A stretch of 64,000 nt of DNA from Muricea muricata (lineage: Eukaryota > Cnidaria > Anthozoa > Malacalcyonacea > Plexauridae). The stretch is taken from contig OY979717.1 of the NCBI GenBank assembly GCA_963855995.1, positions 6,505,428-6,569,427 of the forward strand. The letters are read 5' to 3'. The position numbers and the translations under genes were made by a program. Below, in pieces: positions 24,042 through 42,900 of this stretch (positions are counted from its first letter, which is position 1; every line of letters starts with the position of its first letter). The notes under the pieces are model-generated. The model saw nothing but the letters and a program-made list of their open reading frames with translations, was not told the DNA's origin and did not search any database.

Positions 24042-25134
24042 CCTGGAATCACTATTTCACGAATCACTCTACAACGTACTGCAAATATTAAACATTTTTC
24101 AACGGAAAAAGCCTCCCAGGAATTAAAATATTAGTGGATGGTTTTCTAGTGGACCAGGTCGATGGACCATAATGATCAATATCCAGTACCCCCCTGGATC
24201 TAGTCAGAGCAATTTAGTAGAAGCACGAGAACGGACGCTATCTGCTTTATCAATGACATCCGATTGGCGGTATATACGCCACAAATACACTCACCTTGGT
24301 ACACCCTTGGCCCCTTCTTGTTCTAAATGTTGCAATTATCTAATAAAGCTGGGGGTGTCCAAGCATATTCAACCGAATCTGCTAAAAAGTTACCAGATCT
24401 GGTCTGCTTTATGGTAACACCTGGTACTGTAGATCTGACTCCACAATTCTCCAACAATTGAGTGATCGTTTTCTAACACTCAATTAACCAAACACGTTCA
24501 TTCTTAGTAAACGGCAGTGCTAATCAAATCTAAACGTGATTATTAACTTACCTTTTCCATTGTTTTCTAGCGCTGTGGGGCGAGAAAATACCCCCCCCCC
24601 CCCAGCGCTAGAAAACAAAGGAAAATAAGGCTCTTCTCACAGGGTTCTATGAACCACTCATTTCTATTTGGTCGTAACTGTCGTAGAAAAGTCATTCTCA
24701 ACGATGTGACTTAGTCTAGATCTACCTTTTCTTTGTGGGTGGGCTGTATTCTATCATATTGACTAATTTGATTCACTCCCGACTGAATGAAAACTAGACG
24801 TTAGCACTTCAAGTACAGTCTTAAACCACCCCACTCTATCAGTATTAAATTAAAAACCCTTTGCAATACATGAAACTAAACTACAAATCTTAATTTTATT
24901 ATCAATGCAATAAACACTGCAATAAAATTACAAAGTAACTGTCAACCTCCCAACGTAATAAAATAGAAACAAAAATTCTTATTTCTACATTTCCAATCTT
25001 TAAATTTTGCACCTTTATACAGCTGGTAAACTGTCAGTGTTATAACATTGCAACAGTTTTACAGCAAACAAATGTAAATGTATTTGATATGCACCAGGTC
25101 ACCAGTCTCATTGTTTCGTGACGTCCCTTAGACG
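24042..25134. other. Intergenic between vasa 3' end and F-box gene
   Basis: This should hold the F-box gene promoter. One hairpin at 24569-24619 pairs ttttctagcgctg with cagcgctagaaaac around a loop ending in a run of C. Nothing else is identifiable. Confidence 0.45.
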
Positions 25135-25140
25135 TTTATT
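25135..25140 (-). terminator. Candidate poly(A) signal of vasa
   Basis: TTTATT on the plus strand (AATAAA in vasa sense) lies about 166 bases past the vasa stop codon. Another candidate is at about 24895. Confidence 0.4.
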
Positions 25141-25305
25141 AAACTTCTACCTCTAGCCACTGACCGCAATTGTGCAAGTTGGCTATGTGACATATGATAC
25201 AAATATTTTCAAAATGTATAACTTTTAACATAACATAAAATGTTTTAATCAAAGTGTTTTTTTATAGTATTATTAACCCTTTACCACAAGTTCAAAATAG
25301 TCTAT

Positions 25306-32687
<7,382 letters not shown>

Positions 32688-33507
32688 TTTGTTGAATGAC
32701 TGTTTGTCGACGACTATTTTCCGTATGCAAGAGACTTTTCAGTGGCTTTCCACAAGCCAATACCCTAAAACAAAGCGACGAGATTAATAAAAGGCTTTCT
32801 GATGTCGCTAAAACGAAAAATTAAAATCTCCACGTGGTAAAATTCACCAAAACTTGCACCTTACCAATTCGGTCCTACTGCACTTTAACTTGTGGCTTGT
32901 CGAAATGAAAATTATGAACGCGGGCGCCGTGGTATCGCACACGCAATGCGTTCACCTGGCCTACTTCCCATTGGCTGAAAATATTAACAAAAGGCGGGAA
33001 ATCATTGGAAATAGTTGTCACCAGATTTTATTTCCTGTGGTACTTCCCTTTGAACTATAATAGATCATATTTCCTACCTTCACCATTCCTATCACGCCTT
33101 TCGTGACTTTAATTTTATCTTTCTTTGTTAATTTTAGTCATTAGACTTTATTAAGTTCGGAGTTGATGTAATGCAAACATACCGTACAATTATACAGGAG
33201 CAATCACTTTAATTAACCATCAAATATCACCCTATTCCCCCTGAGAATTAGCGTTCGTAAAATAGGAGTCGTCGAAAAATATTCGCCTTTGATTCTCAAA
33301 TCAATCGGTAGAGCGGCAGTCCAAAAACCTGAAGTACGAGTCGAAATCGCGCTCGAGACAACGAATTTGGCCAGCGTTGTTCTACGCCTGAGGTGGTTGT
33401 GAAATATAATAAAATAAGTTTAGGGGCTGTTCACATGGAGGTAGGGTGACCCTAGCAGAAGGCTTGGTCCTAGCAAGCGAGTTACCCTACTACAATATGT
33501 TTTGTAG
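32688..33507. other. Upstream region of vasa; intergenic
   Basis: Holds the presumed vasa 5' UTR and promoter; no TATA box can be singled out. No protein-coding signal. At about 33297-33352 a tRNA-like stretch (aatcggtagagcggc and gagtcgaaatc) recalls A and B boxes but lacks paired acceptor arms. Confidence 0.4.
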
Positions 33508-33711
33508 GAAGCGTTTCAGGGCCGAAACTAAAGCGTTAATTGGGGGGGGGGGGTGCATATTCATATATTCGCGTTCTGCCCGACGAATTTCTTTTGAAAT
33601 CAACGGTAATGCAACTGATTTCAAAAGAAATTCGTCGGGCAGAACGTGAATATATGAATATACACCCCCCCCCCCCTCAATTAACGCTTTAGTTTCGGCT
33701 TTGAAGCGTTT
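33508..33711. mobile_element. Palindromic MITE with G-run and C-run arms
   Basis: Left arm ccgaaactaaagcgttaatt plus 12 or so G, then atattcatatattcgcgttc, tgcccgacgaatttcttttg; the right arm is the inverse, including the C-run. The loop is about 17 bases. Open frames on both strands here are artefacts of the palindrome. Confidence 0.75.
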
Positions 33712-33747
33712 ACATGTGCACAAACCACGGCCAGCCGACAATTTAAG

Positions 33748-35090
33748 AAAATATAAAAAGAAACCGAAAAATAAAGTCATCTTGCAATTCAAGATATGAA
33801 TAAAAACAAGACAAACTATTGAAACTGTAAATTTTCGACTTTATTTCAAAGTCATCGTCAGACAGAATTAAACATAACACTTTAAAGCATATATACAGAG
33901 CAAGAGAGCGAAAACACTGCGTCACCGGAAGCGAGGGATTACCTAAGATTGTTAGGCTATATTTACATGATACAAATTTATATTTATATTTACAAATAGA
34001 CAAGCACTGACCCAACTGGTAGAAAGTGGAAATGTAGATGGAGCGTCATTATGTGAAGAGTTGAAGCTTTTTGCTATGATTAAATCTTTTATGTCTTGGA
34101 ACGGTTATCCTATCAGCATCAGAAATTTTCTAATTCGAAAACATAAAACCACATATGAAAACAACTCTACACCTACTAGCAATGCCGATTCTCAGACTGA
34201 TGAAAACATGACGAAAATTTGGATCAGAATACCTTATCTCGGAAACCGCGGTGAGAAGAATATAATAAAATCCTGCACGTCAAAAATTCAAAGATTTCTA
34301 ACAAAGCAAGTCAAATTTATAATTATTTATGACACTAAACGAATTTCGTTTTTCGTTTCTAACAAAGACAAAGTTTCTCCTCTATCACGTAGTAATCTTT
34401 TTTACGAGTTTTCGTGTCCAGGTTGTGGCAAAAGTTATATAGGTATGACAAAAAGATGTTTATCAGAGCGTTTAAAAGAACATGCAACACAACTCACCAC
34501 AAGTGCAATAGGAAAACATCTTTTAGACTGTGAACACACGCAATACCTAGCAAGCCTACAAAACCAGTACTCTCTACTAAATGACATCCCTCTTTCTTCT
34601 GACAATGTGCCCACTCCTATTGAAAATTTAGTTTTCAATAACTTCCGAATCTTGCACTTAACTAGATCTACCAGTTACAATATCCTTGCTTTTCTTGAAG
34701 CTTCACTAATTAAATACAACAATCTACAACTTAACACAGGACTGAAGGCAAGCAAAGAGCTTCTACTCTTACATAATGACGCTCCATCTACATTTCCATT
34801 TTCTACTATTTGGGTCAGTGCTTGCCTATTTGTAAATATAAATATAAATTTCTATCATGTAAATATAGCCTAACAGTCTTAGGTAATCCCTCGCTTCCGG
34901 TGACGCAGTGTTTTCGCTCTCTTCAGTCTGTATAGATGCTGTATGTAAAGTGTTATGTGTCATTCTGCCTGACGATGACTTTGAAATAGTCGAAAATTTA
35001 CAGTTTCAATTGTTTCAACTCTTGTTTTTATTCATATCTTGAATTGCAAGATGACTTTATTTTTCGGAATTTGTTTCTTTTTTTTTTACA
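33748..35090 (+). mobile_element. Penelope-like retroelement, 5'-truncated, with inverted terminal repeats
   Basis: A GIY-YIG ORF is enclosed by two arms of about 310 bases in opposite orientation: 33748-34056 and 34766-35088. The arms share aagtcatcttgcaattcaag, gtcatcgtcagacagaat, gcgtcaccggaagcgaggga and gcactgacccaa. PLEs carry pLTR repeats that often appear inverted after 5' truncation. The reverse transcriptase core is absent. Confidence 0.8.
34061..34873 (+). CDS. Penelope-like element C-terminus with GIY-YIG endonuclease
   Basis: Open frame of 270 residues. The first 60 residues (SFMSWNGYPISIRNFLI) look like the end of the RT domain. A basic linker follows, then a GIY-YIG-type nuclease core at about residues 108-145: LFYEFSCPGCGKSYIGMTKR, then CLSERLKEH. 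The Cys pair before YIG and the later H..C..H (GKHLLDCEHTQ) fit the zinc-finger-bearing EN of Penelope-like elements. The frame is intact but only part of the polyprotein, so it is not mobile by itself. Flanked by inverted repeats. Confidence 0.8.
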   Translation: MKLFAMIKSFMSWNGYPISIRNFLIRKHKTTYENNSTPTSNADSQTDENMTKIWIRIPYLGNRGEKNIIKSCTSKIQRFLTKQVKFIIIYDTKRISFFVSNKDKVSPLSRSNLFYEFSCPGCGKSYIGMTKRCLSERLKEHATQLTTSAIGKHLLDCEHTQYLASLQNQYSLLNDIPLSSDNVPTPIENLVFNNFRILHLTRSTSYNILAFLEASLIKYNNLQLNTGLKASKELLLLHNDAPSTFPFSTIWVSACLFVNININFYHVNIA

Positions 35091-35240
35091 TGCGCGCTAG
35101 TGTTACCCTAGCGGTAGAGTTGTCCTATCAAATAGATAGGGTTACCCTGGCAGTAGCGCTATCTTTTTGTTCACATAAGCCGCGTCAGGTAGGATTACCC
35201 TATCAAGCGGGTCAAGTTATTCGCTTTCAGTAAAATGTCA
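35091..35240. repeat. Short degenerate repeat block
   Basis: The bases gttaccctag, gttaccctgg and attaccctat recur at uneven spacing. Related gtgaccctag and gttaccctac lie on the other side of the PLE at 33446-33490, so the PLE may have inserted in an older repeat. Confidence 0.4.
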
Positions 35241-35754
35241 AACAAACAAGGATGGTCACAACACTGAAACGAAACAACAAAATGAGACACACATACTATC
35301 ATACAACATACCACAAGAACTTCGTACGTTGATGTCATTTTTTAAATGAACGGCTGAGCAACCACCATATAGCCAATTTGGTTACAGGTTTGGCTATTGA
35401 GCGTGGCGGATGAGTTAGTGCGGAAAAAACGACCAGTTTTGCTCAAAATACCCAGATTATTTTCAGCATTCTTTGATTTCTGTTGAAATATATTCCTTCT
35501 CCTATCCGGCATTTGCTAAGCACAGGTTAACATATTAGCTTTTTTGCTTAACCTAAGGGATGATATCACGACCGAGTGACGTCTGTGATGATCGAGCGTC
35601 ATTTTTGATAAAAGAGTGAATAAAAATGACTTCATGCACATGAGAGATTATTTATGATAATTTCAAGACATCATCAATCGTAGCTTATGCCGTATGGATA
35701 TTTTATATTGATAGAAGACTGTAGTTTATATAATAACTAGAAAAATCATTACCA

Positions 35755-35941
35755 GCAGACAATTTAAAAGTATAAGAAAAAAAACATGCTCCGAAGAATA
35801 ACATCTTGTACACTTACGATTTAAGCTTTTAAAGTAAGACAACAATTTTCTTCTCGTATGTTTAGTCTTGTTTCAAAATCTCCAATCTTGAGTTTACAAT
35901 TGCAAGATGTTATTCTTCGGAGTATGTTTTTTCTTATAAAT
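35755..35941. repeat. Solo inverted PLE-type ends
   Basis: The arms gtataagaaaaaaaacatgc, tccgaagaataacatcttg and their inverse enclose about 100 bases. The outer part, gacaatttaaaagtataaga, also matches the outer arm of the 33.7-kb PLE (gacaatttaagaaaatataa), so the two belong to one family. Confidence 0.6.
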
Positions 35942-36881
35942 AGAAAAATACAATAGTGGAAATACCATATTTATTTGTCGTGTTTAACATAATAGTTCTC
36001 CCAGTTCGCTGCGCTTACTCGCGTGAGACATCAATAGATCTGGTGTATTACTCTAACTCTTTAGATAGATGTCAAAACAATAGCCAGAGACAAACTTATT
36101 AATATGTGGGCCTGTCGTTTGCACACATATAATGAGTGCATTCAAGCGTCTTGGTGGCACTGAGTATTTAATCTGGCTTTATGTTTTATAAACACAACTA
36201 TAGTGACAGGATACATGGCCGTCGACATGGTGGATTTTGCCAGCATGCAGGGTTTTACCTTCAATATAATAATAACTTTAGCCTTTATCGTACCGTGAAA
36301 CTAAAAGAGATCGACTGAAATTGAGATCGAAATGGAGATCCAATACTGATTTATAATGGTCGTCGTCAATATTCCGCTTTATTTATATACAAAATATGTC
36401 GAAAAATCATAATTACATTATACATGATAATAATTTACTATTATACAATTTCAATTTAAGAGAAGATATTGGCAACTATTTGATATTTATACAATCAATG
36501 ACTAAAGCTGATGTATTTTAAAAATAATATTCTCAAACAGTTATTGGCTGTAGCTATGAATCAATGACCATTGTACGTACGTTTTCCTAAAATTGTACGT
36601 CATAATGATTTATATTTTACTCTAAAAGCACGCTTTAAAAGAGGGGGAGAGCTCTAAATCCCCTGTAAAAACATACTTTGAATCAACTTGTTGAAAGTAA
36701 TCATGGAATTCATACTCGCAGCTTACTTCTACTTTGGATGATCTCATGCATGCATCAGGAAATAAATTGACTTTTTCCATAAGAAGATCAATAGATGGAA
36801 AATTTGTTGCGATTCAAATATTGTAGGAAATCTAAAGTTTTTCACACAACTACTGCTGTTGCCAATACCCAATCTATAAAA
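35942..36881. other. Intergenic, downstream of ATG4
   Basis: AT-rich sequence with no gene, RNA or clear repeat that I can support. Confidence 0.4.
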
Positions 36882-36887
36882 TTTATT
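36882..36887 (-). terminator. Candidate poly(A) signal of ATG4
   Basis: TTTATT on the plus strand (AATAAA in gene sense) lies about 52 bases past the ATG4 stop. Confidence 0.5.
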
Positions 36888-36938
36888 TAGCTGGATAAAA
36901 TTTAGGTTAAAAATTCTCCTCTTTGATCTAAAATAAAT

Positions 36939-39900
36939 TTAAAATCCAAAGTCGAAAGACTCGTCTTTTTTTACGGAGCCTAAAACAACATAGTCTTCAG
37001 CAGGTTTAACACCCAGAGCGAGATTTTCACCTCCAACTTCCTGGACGCGATAAACCTCACCATTCCTGTGTACACCTGTCTCGTAATCAAATACTTCTGA
37101 AGTGGAAGCATCTTGTGCTTCAGAAAATGACAAGGAAGAGACAAGTTCAGAACTTGACATGAGTTTCTTGCAATTTCCAGATGCTATTATAAACATTGGG
37201 TAACTGCCTTTCTGCATTGGAGGACTGACAACCTAAATGATGTGAAAGAAACTCATTAATATAATGCAAGGCAGAGTGCATGAGTACGGCATATTTATTT
37301 ATTTAGCTTTTCCATAGGGATAGGAAATTGGAGCTTGTATCGAGAAAAAACTCGGTAGGGTGTCAACTCTTTTCACCTGAGGGCTGGGTTGGAGACGCTA
37401 ACACCGAGAACCAAACCCTCTACCCTAGACGTTAAAGCAAAAAAAAAGAACCTACAATCGTGGTCATAACCTGTTAATAACATCACAATACGTCCCTATC
37501 ATATTGCGAATCGCGTTACTCATACTGCATATTATTAAATAATGTATTATCCCCCAGGAACAATGTTGCTTGATATTGTTTGAAATGTGGCAGTAATGGA
37601 AGGTAAGACGATGGGTACAGGGTTGTAATAATAACAACATTGGACGGGGGGGGGGGGAGAGAAGAGTGAGAAAGAACACCATGAAAAACTGCCGGACAAA
37701 TTTCTGCAAAATTTCAATCAATTTTATTGACAGTTTTGTCCACGACTGTAGCATGATCTAGTTTAAAAACGCAAAGTGCGGATAAGTCATGTAGCATTGA
37801 CGTCACAGTTCACGGCAAAAGCGAAGCAAATTATGACTGCATGAGTACAGCTGCAGTGTTGGATTCACACGACATTCTTGAAGAACTTTCCACAACACTA
37901 GGACTATCATCCTACTACCTCTGTTGCCTTGGTACAGAAATCCTCGAAGTCTGCTCTGGTAGCGCAGTAAAATCCAATGGTACATGAAGGATCCATTCTT
38001 CGTATAGGCATTTTGCGTGGCGAGTCACAGTGAAAACTCTATGTGAATAAAAGGAATAAAGTAATGCTTAAACACGAGTAAATATTAAACATTTAATCTA
38101 GTGTTGTCACTGACATTAGATCAAGACACTGATATGACTAAAAAGTGGATTGTCGAAACGGTGGCAAACACGAATAACATTACACTTTGTTGCTATGACC
38201 AAACTTTTTTACATTATTTTGTTCATATGATGGTATTGGATTATTATTCAGCTCTAACTGGATTAAATATCCGAAAATTCGTATGAGATGGGTTTTTGAG
38301 TAATTTTTACTTGGACATATACAAAAGTTATTAAATTCGGATTTGAAATATAATAGAATGAAATGCAGCAAATGGTCGTTTAGACAAGGCATTGAATGTT
38401 ATTTGCTGAGCTTTGTTGTTTATAGCTTAAAATTTATTTACGCTTTGCACAAAATAAGTGTTGCAAATATTAGTATACTAACAACACACGTCACCTAAAT
38501 CATGTTATAATATTCTTCACAAATAAAAATATCCAGAAGGGCATCACCTCTATAAAGGTGTTCAAAAAACGAGAACCATGCACTTAGAGATTATACCAGA
38601 AGTTCTCTATTCTTTTCAAATTCTCTTTAATATAATATATACTGTATATACACAAAGATCTTACCTCTGTTGAAAAATCCTCTGATGCCATATCCACTGC
38701 AGGTTGACAAAAATGCGGATCAAGGTAAATTAAATTGTCCTCTGCAGAAAAATAGTCAAAACATCACAAAAAAAAGAATTACGGTGCACATACACGCAAG
38801 TTACACCTTAGCTGGTTGTAATTATGTCAGGTATTCAGTTTAGGCCCGCAAACGACGAATTTCGCGAGACTTTTTCATTTAACCTCAGCCAAATTCGTCA
38901 GAGCTTTTACATTTAGTAACTTTGTTTTATATCTACTTTCCCAAAAACATAGTCTAGGGTTTTTTCTTTCGCCATAACTTCATCACCATTAGCCAGAGCA
39001 GCACAAAAAATGAAAACCCTGATAATATGACAATAAGAACTTTCACGATATGTGTACATTCTATATATACCTTGGAACCCAACAAAGTAAAGAGAATGTT
39101 TTGGACGTCCTCCGATTATCCCAATGCAAGAATCGAGTGTTAATAGAGCCTAAAATGAGTAAAATTAAAATATTCACATTGCACGAATAAAATGCGCACC
39201 AATTGACTACAATGTTTTACCTTCACACAAGGCTTATAGATTGGATTAAGTTGTTCCCCACCAAGGCGAACAGGGACTAGGATGATCAAAGACCTCCAGT
39301 GATCCTCAGAACATTGTTTATTACAGCTTCCACATTCTTGACAAAGCCGAGTAACATCCTCTTTGTAGACTACATTGAGTGGAAACAATTATAACAAGCG
39401 AGGTGTTATTAAAACAATAGACAAAACAAAATGGCGATCTAATTTGGTGTCATATAAAAAATAATGAGAGTTCATTCGTGCAATGGTAAAAATAATTTCA
39501 TTCGGTGAAAGATGGAATGTTGCAATCAACTCGGCTTCGCCTCGTTTATTCGAACACTCCATCTTTCACTCTATGAAAATATATTACACTTACCATTGCG
39601 CTCACAAACACTCATTGTTTGTATACCAATAGCCGCTCGAAAACGTTAGAGTGTACAGTGACTGTACAATACATTACTTATCATTTTTCTTCTTTATGTA
39701 CGCAAAACTAATGGAGTATGCAGCTGGTATGAACATGTTAAGTTGTCGACAGAAGGTTAATGAAGAAATTAGTCCGATGTCTTACTTGTGCAGTCTTGTG
39801 AAACATACACACAAAGTCCTTGACCGTTTTGAAGAACGGGATGGTGGGATTCCTCCAATGCTTTCCTAATATGAGAAAAAACTTTATCTGCAGTTACAGG

Positions 39901-42900
39901 AACCATTTCGGTATTTTTATAAAATACACAAAACAGTTTCGAGTCGAAACGTTGACTAAATTATCAAATGCTCTTTTGTATTTTTAACATTTATTAATAC
40001 AAATAAGCGCTCCCCCTGCAAAAGACATTTTTGCATGTTGTCCGCCACGATCATGATACAGAAACAGTTTAGGAAATGAACAGTAGGCTCATCAAGCAGT
40101 TCACTAAATTTATAGTTAATGCAGTTTACTTGCTGCGATCTGCTAGTTCTGCGTTCTTATTCGCCAGAAAATGCAATTAACTGGCTGGGAAAATGGTAAG
40201 TGACTTACTGCACGCGTAATGCGAAATGCGGAAAAACAAACTTCACTTGAGTGGCCCAACTGTCTATTCTCTGCATAATGTTATACGGACTTACTTCATC
40301 ACGTGAGCAACAAGAGAAGGTCCATACCAGTCCCCAGGTTGTTTACCAAATGACTCGCTAAGCTCAACAAGTTTGTGCAATGAAAATGGACTGAGGTTTG
40401 TCGGTGAATCGTTGAAAAATCTTAATATCTAAAAAATACACATAAATGGCTAACAGAATAAAAAACATCTTTTGGATCGCAATAAATAAAATAAAAAATA
40501 TTTTATGTTCACTTACTGATTTATAATATAAAGTTTGAGCTCTATTATGGCACCTTCCAGATGTTCTAAACTCTAACAAAAAGTCATAGAAGAAAAAAAT
40601 TTTACTCTGGGGTCACAACATAGATAGAGATAAAAAACTAATGTTCGCAGGTCTACTGGGAATTCTGCTACAGTCCTAACTGACCACAGTTTTAAACTAG
40701 TTGACAGGAGTCTGTCTGGTCTATTAGTTGGACCAGCATTACTGGGAACTGCAGGTGTGGCAATCTGATCAGAAATCAACCCGAGTATGTTCGCATTTCG
40801 ACGCAACAATAATTTATTTCCAAATTTCATTCATTTTACAGATTACCATGGTAATCCAAAGATACTCGTGCAGTTAACTCAATAATTGGGGGGGGGGGGG
40901 GGGTGGAATCTATTCATATACTGGTGTTCACAGACCATAAAAATAAACCAAATTAGGTTATTCTTTCTCATTACGATCACGAATGTCCCGCTCTTTTATC
41001 TCAGTCCCAAATTTGTGATGAGATCAAAGGTGTTACATTCGTAACTCAAAACATAAAAGAATAACCAAATTGAGCAGAACATGGATACATAAATATGTGC
41101 CCCCCCCCCCCCCCCACTGAATTTGCCACGCCACACTATGACAACTGTCATCACGGGCGTAACTAGGGCGTTAGAAGGGTGTTTATTCAATCCACTGGAT
41201 TTCGAAGAAATACGTCTGGCAGAACCGCCCCAAATATCATTCTACTGTAGTTATGCCTCTTACTGTCATATTTTAAAAAACAGGGTGCAATGACAGTCAT
41301 GCAGTGCACACATAATATGCCTTCTGTTTGTCTTCTTCCAACACAAGAATAAATAAGTCATACTTTAGAAGAAAAGTCATCCGTTTTGTTCAAAGCTGGG
41401 TTAGTGCTAACCCTGGGTTAAAGTTTTAAAATCTATTGTTCAAGTTTCTGTATTTCCACACCTTTGTTTGTTTCAAAACCTCAGAAACCAAAACTGCTTT
41501 TGAGCCAGACAAGAATTTTGAAGAAATATTTACAAGTTTATAAACAAGTTGATGGGAAATTTCATTCGAATTTTAAACCCACTGTTAAGCTAACCTGCTT
41601 TTGAACAACTGGCCCTTGAAAGGGCAATTTGCACAATAGACTAAAGGTAGAACTAGGCAGGCTAAAATAAAATCTGTTACAAAAGTTAGAACAAGCATCC
41701 TAAAAATTGTAGAATTGCAAAGTTTTGTGGCAAAATATTGTAAAATAGGGAAAATATGACCATGGGTGGAAAAAATATTTTTCTTTCTGGAACCATGGAT
41801 TTGGAATTAAAAATTTTCTGCAAACTAAGATTATGTACAAAAGAAAGAGCAGCCACTTAGCATACTGCATTCATCAGAAATTTACTACATGCAATGTTTA
41901 ACTCCCGGTCTCTCATCCCATCTTATGCAAAATATATGGGAGACACTCAGATGATTTTGTTTTATGGGCATGTCATTAATATTGAGTGTTCTTTTCTTCC
42001 TCAATAAGGCCAAACTTGACATTTCTTCATGAATTTTTGCATAGGTTTCCTAAAATTTTTCTGCTTTCATCATACATACACATAAATTCGTCACGTAAAT
42101 TTTCATGCAGAAACTCAGCCAGAGACTTTTTGCTTTCAACAGGTGTAGAAACTAGACAGTGTACATAGTACCATGTAAAATATTATCAGGAAACCCATGA
42201 GCAAATTAACTTGAAATATTTTACAAACAAATGGGAGCTTGAAATATTTTCCAAAAACCTCAAAATTTTCTGGGACCAATGGTCCAATACATTTTCCAAC
42301 CTTGAATATAGCCCTGCAAAGATTGAAAATTTTGAATACATTTGTATTAAACATGTAAAATGTCACTATTTTTAAGCTAAAATTACAGGAAAAATGGCAA
42401 CTCTTCCCCTCGCAAAACAGATTTATACAAAATTTGCAAACTTCGTAAGGCTATATTTTTCATAATTTTTAACATTTTGTCTCCAAACTTTGCAGTTCTA
42501 CTAACCCAAGGATCCTCTTTCTAGCTAAAGTAAAAGACAATTTCTTGCCTAGATCAAAGGTTAGTCTATTCTGCAAATTACCTGGCCTATTAGATCCCTT
42601 TACCTCTCCCTAGGAGATAATAAGACAATCCTGTAGCTAACATCATCTGTGCACTTCGTATCATACAGCCCCAGCCTGTGTCGGTTGTATAATCTGAACT
42701 ACCAACTTGTGGAAAGTCTTTACGGTATGTGAACCACATCAATGATGTGAAATGTCTGTGGAATTCTTTTGAAGGAAGTAATTTATTGTCACGCACTTTC
42801 TCTAAACGGAGGTTTGCTGAAAAAATCACTCAACTCATTAATATTCAACTAAAAAGTCATTCAAATGCCATGCAGCAAGTTCTAGATAGCTTTCATCCAT

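Noticed and set aside
33297-33352. tRNA-like sequence (aatcggtagagcggc, gagtcgaaatc)
   Set aside because: A- and B-box-like parts are present but I cannot pair acceptor or T stems. At best it is the decayed head of a tRNA-derived SINE.
39590-39620. Possible tiny ATG4 exon ending at a good donor (gcaatg, gtaagtg on minus strand)
   Set aside because: It lies in the end of a MITE, and the flanking ATG4 exons (39786 and 39369) join in phase without it (CT-IYKEDV).
40573-40830. Open minus-strand frame beside ATG4 exon 4 ([15 protein letters not shown]...), considered as an extra ATG4 exon
   Set aside because: Exons 42604-42816 and 40517-40572 already join in phase and give a family-like protein. 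The frame has no acceptor in the phase needed.
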